Shown piece by piece: positions 17,637 to 26,221 of a stretch of DNA of 64,000 nucleotides (positions are counted from its first letter, which is position 1; each line of letters opens with the position of its first letter). The notes under the pieces were generated by a model. It ran no database searches. It had not been told where the DNA came from and worked only from the letters and a program-made list of their open reading frames with translations. Position numbers and translations under genes: made by a program. The DNA is taken from assembly GCA_934096945.1 (NCBI GenBank), contig CAKOND010000006.1, positions 3,879 to 67,878 of the forward strand, written 5' to 3'. The stretch is from an uncultured Bacilli bacterium (lineage in GTDB: Bacteria; Bacillota_I; Bacilli_A; RF39; UBA660).

Positions 17637-19313
17637 ATGGAAAATAAAAATAATATTGCCACGAAGGTTATAGCTTTGGGTGGTTTAGGTGAAGTTGGAA
17701 AAAATATGTATGTTGTTGAACATAATGACGAACTACTTATTATAGATGCTGGAGTTATGTTTCCAGAAGATAATTTACTTGGTGTAGATTATGTTATACA
17801 GGACATTACATATTTAAAGAAAAATGCTAACAAAATTAAAGGTTTATTTATAACACATGGGCATGAAGACCATATCGGAGGTATTCCATTTTTACTTCAA
17901 GCAATTGATGTGCCAGTTATATATACACCAAAAATTGCTAAGGATTTAATTGAAAAGAAACTTGTGGAACGTAATATAAAGTATGAAAATTATCAAATAA
18001 TTACACCAGATTTTAATGTTAAAACTAAGTATTTTGATATATCATTTATTAATACTACCCACTCTATACCTGATAGTTTTGCAATTGTTATAAAGACACC
18101 AAATGGTACTATTTTTGAAACTGGGGACTTTAAATTTGATTTAACTCCGGTTGGACCAATGGCTGATATTCATAAAATGGCTAAGTTTGGCTCTGAAGGC
18201 GTTACTCTACTTCTTAGTGATTCAACTAATGCTTTAACAAGTGGTTACTCTAAAAGTGAAAGTGCTGTTGATGGAACACTTAATGATATGATTAGTAAAC
18301 ATCATGGTAGAGTTATTATTGCAACATTTGCATCTAACATTTATCGTATTAAACATATTGTTGAAAGTTGTAAAAAATATGGAAGAAAAATAATTGTTTT
18401 TGGTAGAAGTATGGATAATAGTATTGAACTTGCTTTAAACAATGGACTTATTAATGATAAATCAATGTTTATTGATGCAAATGAAGCTAAAAGTCTAAAG
18501 AGAAATGAAATATGTATTTTATGTACAGGTTCTCAAGGCGAACCACTTGCGGCTTTATCTCGTATTGCTAATGGACAACATAAACAAATATCACTACTTA
18601 ATGATGATTTAGTAATATTTTCATCTAGCCCAATACCTGGTAATGCTGAAAGTATTAACAAAATTATCAATAAACTATACTTAAAAGGTGTTCGTGTATT
18701 TACTAATTCAGAATTTAGTGACGTTCATACTTCTGGACATGCTAAAGAAGAAGAATTAAAATGGATGCTTAGAATTATAAAACCTAAATATTTTATGCCT
18801 ATGCATGGTGAATATAGAATGCTTAAAAAACATACAGAAATTGGTGTAATGTGTGGAGTTAAACCAGAAAATACATTTATATGTACTAATGGTGATGTTA
18901 TAGAACTTTTAAATGGTGAAGTTAAACGTGGTGGTATGGTGCAAGCTGGTGATGTTTATGTTGATGGTTCTCGTGTTGGGGATATTGGTTCTGTAGTTAT
19001 TAAGGACCGTAAACTTATGAGTCAAGATGGGATACTTATTACTATTTTAAATATTAATACTTTGCAACGTAAACTATTACTTAAACCTAATGTAACTGCT
19101 CGTGGATTTGTTCTTGTTAATGAAAATCAAGAATTAATGCAAAAAATTGAAAAGAAAATTAGTGAAGTAGCTAATAATGCTTTAAGTAAAGCCCCTTATA
19201 GTTATATAGATTTAAAAAATCAAATTATTTTAGAACTACTTCCATTTATTAATAATTTAACTGGTAGAAAACCTATTATATTACCCGTTATTATGGAAGT
19301 AAATCAAGCATAG
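17637..19313 (+). CDS. rnj: Ribonuclease J
   Basis: Metallo-beta-lactamase/beta-CASP ribonuclease with endonuclease and 5'-3' exonuclease activity, central to mRNA decay and rRNA maturation. The zinc motif HGHEDH is at residues 74-79 in FITHGHEDHIGG. Later motifs (TTHSIPDSFA, ETGDFKFD, SDSTNA, and HTSGHA in the beta-CASP part, then MPMHGEYRM) are all visible. Length 558 residues matches RNase J1/J2. AGAAGGAA precedes the ATG. I cannot tell J1 from J2. With rny in the same window, the cell has the Bacillus-type decay machinery. Confidence 0.95.
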   Translation: MENKNNIATKVIALGGLGEVGKNMYVVEHNDELLIIDAGVMFPEDNLLGVDYVIQDITYLKKNANKIKGLFITHGHEDHIGGIPFLLQAIDVPVIYTPKIAKDLIEKKLVERNIKYENYQIITPDFNVKTKYFDISFINTTHSIPDSFAIVIKTPNGTIFETGDFKFDLTPVGPMADIHKMAKFGSEGVTLLLSDSTNALTSGYSKSESAVDGTLNDMISKHHGRVIIATFASNIYRIKHIVESCKKYGRKIIVFGRSMDNSIELALNNGLINDKSMFIDANEAKSLKRNEICILCTGSQGEPLAALSRIANGQHKQISLLNDDLVIFSSSPIPGNAESINKIINKLYLKGVRVFTNSEFSDVHTSGHAKEEELKWMLRIIKPKYFMPMHGEYRMLKKHTEIGVMCGVKPENTFICTNGDVIELLNGEVKRGGMVQAGDVYVDGSRVGDIGSVVIKDRKLMSQDGILITILNINTLQRKLLLKPNVTARGFVLVNENQELMQKIEKKISEVANNALSKAPYSYIDLKNQIILELLPFINNLTGRKPIILPVIMEVNQA

Positions 19314-19346
19314 AAAAAGAAAATTAGCTCATCTAATTTTCTTTTT
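19314..19346. terminator. bidirectional terminator between rnj and the GT2 gene
   Basis: Stem of 14 bases (19314-19327 with 19333-19346) immediately after the rnj stop, with T-rich flanks on both strands. The convergent GT2 gene ends inside it. Confidence 0.75.
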
Positions 19347-20316
19347 TTGTACTAAATTTTATTGAAAATAAACTTAGAATAAACAATATGATATCTATTA
19401 TTACTTTGATTAGTATTATATGAGATTTAACTAAAGATAAAATAACTGCAGTTATAATATAGTTAATTATTACATATTTTAAATTTACATGATTATTAAA
19501 TATCATTTTTATTAAACATGATACAATTTTACTTAAAAGTAAGAATAATGGTATTACATAAAATGCACTATTTATATCATAAACTTTAGCAAATATAATA
19601 GTTTCTATAATATAAGCAAGTAATGTAAATAGTATATATGATGCAAATAAACGATATACTCTGATTGAATCTTTAACAGGATTAAAATGACTTGTTTCAT
19701 TATCATTAATATAAATCGTTTCAATTACTACTTCTTTTATAGGTATATTTTTTAGTTTTGTTTCTATTAAGACATTTGTTTCGTACTCATATCTTTCTCC
19801 GGATACCGCAATTAACTTTTTTGCAATATCTAAATTCATTGCTCTTAGTCCTGTTTGTGTATCACTTACACTTTGACCTACGAATGAATATAAAACATTT
19901 CTAGTTATAACATTACCAAATTTTGAACGTGTTGGAACATTTTTATCTGAGAAATCTCTAACTCCAAGAACCAAACAATCTAAATTTTTCCTAGCAACAT
20001 CACCACATTTTTTTATATCTTTAACACTATGTTGCCCATCACAATCCGCGGTTACTATAACTTTGGCATCCGGATAATTATTTAAAATATAATTGATGCC
20101 ATTTTTTAAACCTCTTCCTTTACCTAAATTAACATTATGTTTTACTACTGGATATTTCTTAGCTAACTTCTTCATGTATTTATCATGTTTTTCACTACAA
20201 CCATCATTTATAAATACAATATTTTCAAATTTTTTAGTTAACTTTTCTAAAAATGTATCCATTATCTCTTCATTTGGATCATATACTGGTATTAATACCA
20301 CGATATCTTTATTCAT
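19333..20316 (-). CDS. Family 2 glycosyltransferase with C-terminal membrane helices
   Basis: N-terminal GT-A domain (VVLIPVYDPNE, VFINDGCS, TADCDGQH with the DxD-like metal site, then DTQTGLRAM) like polyprenyl-phosphate sugar transferases. The last ~110 residues form about four membrane helices (from YRLFASYILFTLL), a GtrA-like arrangement. It probably transfers a sugar to undecaprenyl phosphate at the inner membrane face. It follows the next gene upstream by one base and ends in the terminator shared with rnj. It belongs to a three-gene envelope operon with the NAGPA-domain gene. The sugar is unknown. Confidence 0.85.
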   Translation of the reverse strand: MNKDIVVLIPVYDPNEEIMDTFLEKLTKKFENIVFINDGCSEKHDKYMKKLAKKYPVVKHNVNLGKGRGLKNGINYILNNYPDAKVIVTADCDGQHSVKDIKKCGDVARKNLDCLVLGVRDFSDKNVPTRSKFGNVITRNVLYSFVGQSVSDTQTGLRAMNLDIAKKLIAVSGERYEYETNVLIETKLKNIPIKEVVIETIYINDNETSHFNPVKDSIRVYRLFASYILFTLLAYIIETIIFAKVYDINSAFYVIPLFLLLSKIVSCLIKMIFNNHVNLKYVIINYIITAVILSLVKSHIILIKVIIDIILFILSLFSIKFSTKKEN

Positions 20317-20317
20317 A

Positions 20318-21406
20318 TTATTCCCCCGATCTTATATTTACCACTTTCCACGCATTATTATCCTTTATAAAATATATATAATCATGCATTGTATCTATTT
20401 GTTCTTTGCCATTTACTACCATGTGTTTATCAAGATATACTTCACAAGAAAAGGCATTTTTACTATAAACAGTAAAGTTACTTAACTTTTCATTTGTAAA
20501 TGGTGGATTTTTTAAAGTATGCTTACTTGTAAACATAATATCTATATTATGAGCCCAGTTGTAAGCTCTACGATTCATTTCGGTTCCATCTATAAAATAT
20601 GGTTTAATTGTATTATAACCATGAGATAAACCTTGTAAATCTTTTGTTAAGAATAAACTCCATTTATGAGCAAAATCCCAGATATCTACTTCACTACTTA
20701 AATATTCTTTAGCTTCATCATAAGTATCAAATGATAAATAATTCTTTTCTGCTTTATATGCAAATTTATTTTTCTTTAAACTTACTTCTTTTCCATACTC
20801 ATTTGTTACTTTTACATCTACTTCTTTAGTTAAATTATTTACTTCATATGTTACTATATAAGGCATTGAATCATTTTGATACATGTAATCTAAATTTTTA
20901 TATTCTTCCTTTTTAACTGGATTTTCAACTTTTTTCCCATCTATACTAACTTCATATGTTGATGGCACTATTATATCATAATAGATTAATCCTCTTTCTA
21001 AATGCGGTGTTATTTTAGTTATATCTCTAAGTTCATAACTAAACATACCAAGCTTTGTTTCAGTTTTTAAATATTTTGTTTCAACATCAAATAAAACTCT
21101 TTCGTTTAACTCTACTTCAAAATTATTTTCATCTTTTTTGATAACTTTGATATCTTTATCATTTATTTGTTTTTTATATTCATCTAAAAGATTTTCATTT
21201 TGATTATTATTCTTTAAATAACCTTTTAATGTATCATTATCTAACTTAGCTATGGTAGATTTTATAAATGTTGTTGTTTGATTTTTTTCATATGTTTTTA
21301 AAGTTACAAATATATAAATTACGAAAGCAACACATAAAATTGCGGCGATAACTGTATATATTAATAAACTTTTTTTAAATTTTGATTTTCTTCTTGATTT
21401 TGCCAT
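20318..21406 (-). CDS. Single-pass extracytoplasmic protein, NTF2-like C-terminus suspected
   Basis: Basic N-terminus (MAKSRRKSKFKKS), one membrane helix at about residues 13-35, then 320 extracellular residues. The C-terminal ~100 residues end in an alternating pattern (SCEVYLDKHMVVNGKEQ ... YIYFIKDNNAWKVVNIRS) typical of NTF2-like folds in TcaA-like surface proteins. Not recognised as a named family. It lies between the GT2 and NAGPA-domain genes with two- and one-base gaps, so it is surely co-expressed with them and probably acts in envelope assembly. Confidence 0.7.
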   Translation of the reverse strand: MAKSRRKSKFKKSLLIYTVIAAILCVAFVIYIFVTLKTYEKNQTTTFIKSTIAKLDNDTLKGYLKNNNQNENLLDEYKKQINDKDIKVIKKDENNFEVELNERVLFDVETKYLKTETKLGMFSYELRDITKITPHLERGLIYYDIIVPSTYEVSIDGKKVENPVKKEEYKNLDYMYQNDSMPYIVTYEVNNLTKEVDVKVTNEYGKEVSLKKNKFAYKAEKNYLSFDTYDEAKEYLSSEVDIWDFAHKWSLFLTKDLQGLSHGYNTIKPYFIDGTEMNRRAYNWAHNIDIMFTSKHTLKNPPFTNEKLSNFTVYSKNAFSCEVYLDKHMVVNGKEQIDTMHDYIYFIKDNNAWKVVNIRSGE

Positions 21407-21407
21407 A

Positions 21408-22442
21408 TTAATTATCCTTTACTACGAATGCTGTTGGTAATCTCCATGATGAATTTGAATAGTAGAATGTTACACTAGTCATTAAATATTCTTTATTGTA
21501 ATACATTGTTGATGAACTTCCGCCATCTAAGTTTGCTGCATTTACAGCACCATATTCTGCCATTATTTCAATTAAATCTGATGCTGTTGCACCTAAATGA
21601 CCATTTTTACCACGGCCATCTGTTACAAGTATAAGTACACTTCCGTCTTTTCTTTGACCTATGGCAGTTCTCGGATTTGCTCCACTACCCATTCCATTTA
21701 GTTCTCTTTTTTCACCATTAATTATAAGTTTAACAAAGTGATTATTTTTGTCTGATGATTCTTCTTGAAATGATATTGCATCTCTGATTTTTTCTTCTTT
21801 TAACATTTTTTCAACTGCTGCTTTATTCATACCTTCCAAATTTATAATACGGAGAAGATTATTTTCATCAAAACCAATTAGGTATAAACCTGAAAGCCCT
21901 AAACTTATATCTTGAACTTCACTATTACTAACAGTTACACCATAAGGTCTTCCACCCTTATTACCACTTGAGTAGTAAATACCACCATTTACACCAGCAA
22001 TAGCACCAGCATCGTCAACTAATACTCCAAGTTCTTTACCATATTCACTCCATGGATATGTTGTTGCTAAACTAATTTTTGACGGATCATTAACTATCAT
22101 CATTGTGCCTTCAAAGTTATTACCACTAACTTTTTTTATTTCTATTAATTCTTTTTCTTTGTTAACTTCAGTATTAATTAAGTCAGTATCTACCTCTGCA
22201 TCCATATCTTGAAGTGAATTTTTATCAACAATTTCTTGTAATTCTTCTTTAGTTAAAAAGACATTTGCTAAAAACTTTAATTGTCCCGTTTCAAGAATTG
22301 TTGTTGCAAATAATTCTTTGGCACTTTCACTTGGGCCATGACATATCAAAGTTATTGTTAAAATTAATGCCACTAAAATCATACCAATTGTTACTCCTAA
22401 AAATGATGCTATTTTACCCATTACATTTAAAGCTTTTTTCAT
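21408..22442 (-). CDS. Phosphodiester glycosidase (NAGPA) family exported protein
   Basis: N-terminal membrane anchor (residues ~13-33), then an NAGPA/DUF2233 domain. Signature pieces are GVNGGIYY, RTAIGQRKDGSVLILVTDGR and NLDGGSSSTMYY near the C-terminus, the conserved Asp-Gly-Gly-Ser core. Family members hydrolyse or rearrange sugar-phosphodiester bonds in exopolysaccharides and wall polymers. It is the first gene of the operon with the NTF2-like and GT2 genes. Envelope polymer processing outside the membrane is the reasonable role; the actual substrate is not readable. Confidence 0.85.
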   Translation of the reverse strand: MKKALNVMGKIASFLGVTIGMILVALILTITLICHGPSESAKELFATTILETGQLKFLANVFLTKEELQEIVDKNSLQDMDAEVDTDLINTEVNKEKELIEIKKVSGNNFEGTMMIVNDPSKISLATTYPWSEYGKELGVLVDDAGAIAGVNGGIYYSSGNKGGRPYGVTVSNSEVQDISLGLSGLYLIGFDENNLLRIINLEGMNKAAVEKMLKEEKIRDAISFQEESSDKNNHFVKLIINGEKRELNGMGSGANPRTAIGQRKDGSVLILVTDGRGKNGHLGATASDLIEIMAEYGAVNAANLDGGSSSTMYYNKEYLMTSVTFYYSNSSWRLPTAFVVKDN

Positions 22443-22536
22443 AATTTACTTCTTACTCCTTAATATTTTCTTATGTATTAATAATATCATAAAACACCCA
22501 ATTAATAAAGCTTTTTTACACAGAAAAAGAAGAAAC

Positions 22537-24090
22537 TTATTTAGCTTCTTCTTGTACTCTTGTTTCTCTAATAACTGTTATTTTTATTGTACCAGGATAT
22601 TGCATTTCGTTTTCAATTTTTTCTTTAATATCCCTTGCCATTTTATAACTTTTAGCATCATCAACCTCTTGAGGTTTTACAATAACACGAAGTTCTCTTC
22701 CAGCTTGCATTGCAAATGTCTTTTCAACTCCTTCATAAGAGTTTCCTATTTCTTCAAGTTGTTCAAGACGTTTAATATAATTTTCTAAAGAGTCATTTCT
22801 AGCACCAGGGCGTGCTGCTGATAAAGTATCCGCAATTGCTACTAAAACTGCAATTGTTGATTTAGCTTCAGTATCTCCATGGTGTGATGCAATAGCATCA
22901 AGTACTACTTCTGGTTCATGATGTCTTTTAGCAAACTCAAGACCAATTTCCACATGACTTCCTTCAACTTCAAAGTCAATAGCTTTACCTATGTCATGTA
23001 AAAGTCCTGCTCTTTTTGCAAGTGTTACATTTTCACCAAGTTCTGATGCCATGAGTCCACAAAGATTTGCCACTTCAATTGAATGTTTAAGTGCATTTTG
23101 TCCATAACTGGTTCTAAAATTTAATTTACCAACTAAAGTAACAAGCTCAGGGTCCATTTTAGTAATTCCTAAATCATTAATTGTTTGATTACCAATTTGA
23201 ATTATTCTAGCATTTACATCTTTAACTGTTTTGTCATACACTTCTTCAATACGTCCTGGATGTATTCTACCATCTTTAATTAAAGTTTCAATTGTAATCT
23301 TAGCTATTTCTCTTCGAAGTGGGTCAAATGATGACAAACTAATAGCTTCTGGTGTATCATCAATTATTAAATCAACACCTGTTACAGATTCAATTGTTCT
23401 AATATTTCTTCCTTCACGACCAATTAGTCTTCCTTTCATATCATCATTTGGAAGTGCAATCGTACTTACTGTTTGATTGCCCACTACATCATCAGCATAT
23501 CTTTCCATACTACTAACAATTAGTTGCTTAGCAATTTCATGAGCTTCTAACTTAGCTTTTGCTTCTTCTTCTTTGATATAATTAGTAATTTCTAATTCCA
23601 TATCGTTTTCTACACGTTCCATAATTACTTTACGTGCTTTTTCCTTGCTATATCCAGCAATTTTTTCAAGTTGCGCTATTTCTTCTTTCATTAGCGCATC
23701 CATTTTGTCCTCTTTTTCTTGTAATTTTTTTTGTTTTGCTAATAAATCGTTTTCTTTTTCTTGTAGAGAATTATCTCTATTTTGAAGCATTTCTTCTCTT
23801 TTATCAAGGTTATTTTCCCTTGTTAAAAGACGATCTTCAGATTGTAAAATTTCTGCTTTTCTGTTTTTTATTTCAACATCTGTTTCTTGTTTGATGCGGT
23901 ATGATTCTTGTTTTAATTCAAGTAAAGCATCTCTTTTGTTTTTTTCTGCTTCTTTCTTAGCATCTTCGATTATTTTATTAGCATTTTTCATAGTTTTTGA
24001 AGCTTTATTCGAAAGAATAAAATAAAGTACTCCACAACCAATAAGAATTCCAACAATAAGGGATAAAATGGCGAATAATAAATTATCCAT
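22537..24090 (-). CDS. rny: Ribonuclease Y
   Basis: Membrane-bound endoribonuclease that starts mRNA turnover in Firmicutes. The order is standard: an N-terminal helix (residues 4-26), a long charged coiled coil to about residue 190, a KH RNA-binding domain with GREGRN at 224-229, and an HD domain with His365-Asp366 in AGLLHDIGKAID. A second HD-type region reads AIASHHGD. At 517 residues the length is typical. CGGAGG precedes the ATG, and the promoter is at 24148-24176. It is the last intact housekeeping gene before the debris region at 24.2-25.2 kb. Confidence 0.97.
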   Translation of the reverse strand: MDNLLFAILSLIVGILIGCGVLYFILSNKASKTMKNANKIIEDAKKEAEKNKRDALLELKQESYRIKQETDVEIKNRKAEILQSEDRLLTRENNLDKREEMLQNRDNSLQEKENDLLAKQKKLQEKEDKMDALMKEEIAQLEKIAGYSKEKARKVIMERVENDMELEITNYIKEEEAKAKLEAHEIAKQLIVSSMERYADDVVGNQTVSTIALPNDDMKGRLIGREGRNIRTIESVTGVDLIIDDTPEAISLSSFDPLRREIAKITIETLIKDGRIHPGRIEEVYDKTVKDVNARIIQIGNQTINDLGITKMDPELVTLVGKLNFRTSYGQNALKHSIEVANLCGLMASELGENVTLAKRAGLLHDIGKAIDFEVEGSHVEIGLEFAKRHHEPEVVLDAIASHHGDTEAKSTIAVLVAIADTLSAARPGARNDSLENYIKRLEQLEEIGNSYEGVEKTFAMQAGRELRVIVKPQEVDDAKSYKMARDIKEKIENEMQYPGTIKITVIRETRVQEEAK

Positions 24091-24147
24091 TTCAATCCTC
24101 CGTTTTTCTATAGAATATATTTTTTTAATTTATATCTCTATAAGTTT

Positions 24148-24176
24148 ATTATAATGGTAAATGGATAATTAATCAA
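24148..24176 (-). promoter_or_regulatory. promoter of rny
   Basis: On the minus strand, TTGATT (24171-24176), 17 bases, then TATAAT (24148-24153), about 60 bases before the ATG. Confidence 0.75.
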
Positions 24177-24209
24177 GAGCAAATTTTAAACACATTTAAA
24201 AAAAATTTT

Positions 24210-24484
24210 TTATTGTTCTTTTTCACGTAGTTTTTCAATAAGTATACCTACATTTGTGCCAATTTCAGACTCTAATTTGCTTAAGTCTTCACAATATCTC
24301 TTTTCTCTTTTAATTGCATCATCGATTTATTAACAAAGCTTGAAAATTTTAAATTAGCTTTATCATAGCCAATAATGTTGAAAAACATTTTATCAGTATA
24401 TTTTCTAGCCTTTTTACCTTTTGGCACCCTTTTGTTTTCAAGTATTTTATTATTTTCTAAATCATCAAGCTCATCGAAATGCAT
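24210..24484 (-). pseudogene. Small gene broken by a frameshift, function unknown
   Basis: The frame starting at 24484 (MHFDELDDLENN...) stops at 24281-24283. A shift of one base near the MMQLK codons opens a frame that continues as KREKRYCEDLSKLESEIG and ends at 24210 with IEKLREKEQ. The two pieces join into a plausible charged, helical protein of about 90 residues. I do not recognise it. The break could be a real frameshift mutation or a sequencing error. It lies in a region with other gene remnants, which favours decay. Confidence 0.45.
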
Positions 24485-24593
24485 AAGAAGCTAAAATTCA
24501 AAGCAAGATTACTAACATAGAGTTTAATATTATTTCTTTCACATTTTCATTAGTTATATTTATTATTATCATAGTTCTATATCAAATGCATAT

Positions 24594-24845
24594 TCATAAT
24601 CTATTTTTTTCTTCATTTATCATTTTCTTTATATTATTACCTTTAAATGCTTTTATTTTTTCATCTATTTTTATATAATCATTTGCACTACTTCTTTCCT
24701 TACTTTCAATTAAATATTCGTTTATAGCTTCAGGATTATTAATTAAATTTTTAATTGATACCATATATACATCCTCATCAGTACCTATAAGTTTTAAAGT
24801 TAAGTTAAATATCTTCGAAGCACTTTTTAGTACCACTTTATACAA
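24594..24845 (-). pseudogene. Possible decayed fragment related to the mnaA C-terminal region
   Basis: An 83-codon reading frame with no good start (TTG, no ribosome site). It contains TLKLIGTDEDV, which matches TLKLVGTDEDV near the C-terminus of the UDP-GlcNAc 2-epimerase encoded at 29578-30684. The DNA around 24770-24805 is also similar to 29710-29755. The rest has diverged or belongs to something else. It is probably an older remnant of the same kind as the recent mnaA fragment at 25053-25190. The similarity is short, so this is only suggestive. Confidence 0.35.
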
Positions 24846-25024
24846 TTACTTTATATTTTTTCATTTTCCAACCTTAGTACTTCATAACCGGTTTTTTTGA
24901 TAACTGGTTTTGATGACCGGTCACCATCTTTTTTTATTATGATTTGTTCACTAACTTCATTTTATATTTTCTACACTCAAGCATATTAGTTGTAACAATT
25001 ATTTCATTTGTATAACATTACAAT
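24846..25024. other. Intergenic debris, no intact gene
   Basis: An open frame without a start on the minus strand (24851 to about 24943, reading GDRSSKPVIKKTGYEVLRL before its stop) looks like the tail of a lost gene. Three similar words built on AACCGGTTTT occur at 24886-24921. Nothing else could be supported. Confidence 0.3.
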
Positions 25025-25049
25025 AAAAAAAGCAATGAATCATTTCATT
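25025..25049 (-). terminator. terminator behind the mnaA remnant
   Basis: AATGAA/TTCATT stem (25034-25039 with 25044-25049), then GC and seven T on the minus strand, just past the stop of the remnant. Confidence 0.55.
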
Positions 25050-25052
25050 ACT

Positions 25053-25190
25053 TTATTGTCTACTAAAATACGAAGTTATTGCATCTACTATTCTCTCACT
25101 TGCATGACCATCCCCATAAGGATTAGAGGCTTTACTCATTTTTTCATACTCTTTTTTATCAAGAAGTAATTTTTTAGTTTCTTCATAAAT
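25053..25190 (-). pseudogene. Truncated mnaA (UDP-GlcNAc 2-epimerase) 3' end
   Basis: Bases 25076-25190 equal 29598-29712 of the intact epimerase gene with one difference in 115. The reading frame is kept (YEETKKLLLDKKEYEKM ... GDGHASERIVDAI). Past 25076 it diverges into its own ending, ITSYFSRQ, then a stop at 25053 and a terminator, where the intact gene ends IIKYFEN. The copy has no start. It looks like the tail of a resident allele left behind when the cassette at 25.2-29.5 kb entered next to mnaA. Confidence 0.85.
25076..25190 (-). repeat. 115-bp direct repeat, left copy (mnaA 3' end)
   Basis: Matches 29598-29712 at an offset of 4522 bases, same orientation, one mismatch (25130 region, AGAGG versus AGATG). 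The two copies bracket the four-gene dlt-like cassette exactly. Confidence 0.93.
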
Positions 25191-25219
25191 GTTTTTAAAA
25201 ATTTAAATTGTAAATAATA

Positions 25220-26221
25220 TTATAAAATTTTTTTAAGTTCAGTGTAAGAATTCAAAAAATACTTTAATACATTATTTCCTCGGTCAACATCTTCTATAAT
25301 CTCTGTTAAACGATTAGAAAATATTTCCGCACCAGAATCACTCATATGTGTGTTGTCATAAAAAGATGTTTCTTCGGGATATAATTTCATTCTATTTTTA
25401 TCTAAATTAAAGTCGTAATATTCACAATTATATTCTTTAGCTAAATCGATATATTGAGAAAATATATCATCAAGATTACTATATTCGAGTATCATTCTTT
25501 CTGTAACTGGAGTTACAACCAATATAACTCTTATATCATTTTCCTTACATAATTTAATTATTTTGTCAAAATAGTTTAAACTTTCTTCTTTTATTTTAGT
25601 ATCTAATACATTTGTGTTTTTTACTTTCTCTTTGACTTCATCACTTAACAATTGATTATTACTTGGCATCGATAAGTAGCCAAATGTTTCATATTGTTCA
25701 ATTGTATTGTGTATAGAAAAAGAATTTTTTGATCTTACAATTATATCTGAAAGTACTTTTTTATATTCATCGGGTGTGAATGCATTTGTGAAAAAGTTTA
25801 TTCTTTCAAATACATTATCAAATCTACCAAGAACATATAAATCTCCTTCAAGACCTAAAGTTTTTCTATCTAATGTTAACGCATTATAGGATATTTCAAG
25901 ATAAACTGTTTTTATTGGGTTTCTTTTTATTTCTTTTTCTAACATAGCATATCTACCATACATACTCATAAGTGGTGATGATAAATTATATGCTTTCGTA
26001 TTTAATTTTTCATTTAATACTGTTGGTTTTATAGAGCGAAGTGCATGTGATGAGCCAATAACTAGAGTATCAAGTTTTCCACTAAGTGATGTACGTACTT
26101 TATAATCTTGATAATAGTAACTTTCACCCCAAAAATATGGTAATGTCGAACAAATTAATATAATTATTACAAAGAATACTAATAAGGCTGTATGAAGAAT
26201 TATTTTCTTAAAATTGTGCAT
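25220..26221 (-). CDS. DltD/AlgJ-like SGNH acyl-transfer protein
   Basis: N-terminal membrane helix (residues ~8-28), then an extracytoplasmic SGNH-hydrolase-like domain. The nucleophile motif GSSHAL is at residues 56-61, as in DltD (GSS), and the C-terminal block YDNTHMSDSGAEIFSNRL carries the catalytic Asp/His pair. DltD-type proteins work with an MBOAT partner to place acyl groups (D-alanine in teichoic acids) on wall polymers. It overlaps the MBOAT gene by 14 bases and is last in the cassette. At 333 residues it is shorter than classic DltD (about 420), so it may be a variant for another polymer. Confidence 0.8.
   Translation of the reverse strand: MHNFKKIILHTALLVFFVIIILICSTLPYFWGESYYYQDYKVRTSLSGKLDTLVIGSSHALRSIKPTVLNEKLNTKAYNLSSPLMSMYGRYAMLEKEIKRNPIKTVYLEISYNALTLDRKTLGLEGDLYVLGRFDNVFERINFFTNAFTPDEYKKVLSDIIVRSKNSFSIHNTIEQYETFGYLSMPSNNQLLSDEVKEKVKNTNVLDTKIKEESLNYFDKIIKLCKENDIRVILVVTPVTERMILEYSNLDDIFSQYIDLAKEYNCEYYDFNLDKNRMKLYPEETSFYDNTHMSDSGAEIFSNRLTEIIEDVDRGNNVLKYFLNSYTELKKIL

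Noticed and set aside
22537..22560. Terminator at the rny stop
   Set aside because: The AAGAAGAA/TTCTTCTT stem contains almost no G-C pairs on a purine strand; too weak to call with confidence.
24486..24593. TGA read as Trp (mollicute code) to join a short membrane ORF
   Set aside because: Many clear genes here end with TGA (for example rsmC-like, ymfH-like), so TGA is a normal stop.
24888..24921. Transposon end or integrase site at the ACCGGT words
   Set aside because: The words are short, imperfect direct repeats; no transposase gene or target duplication is visible.
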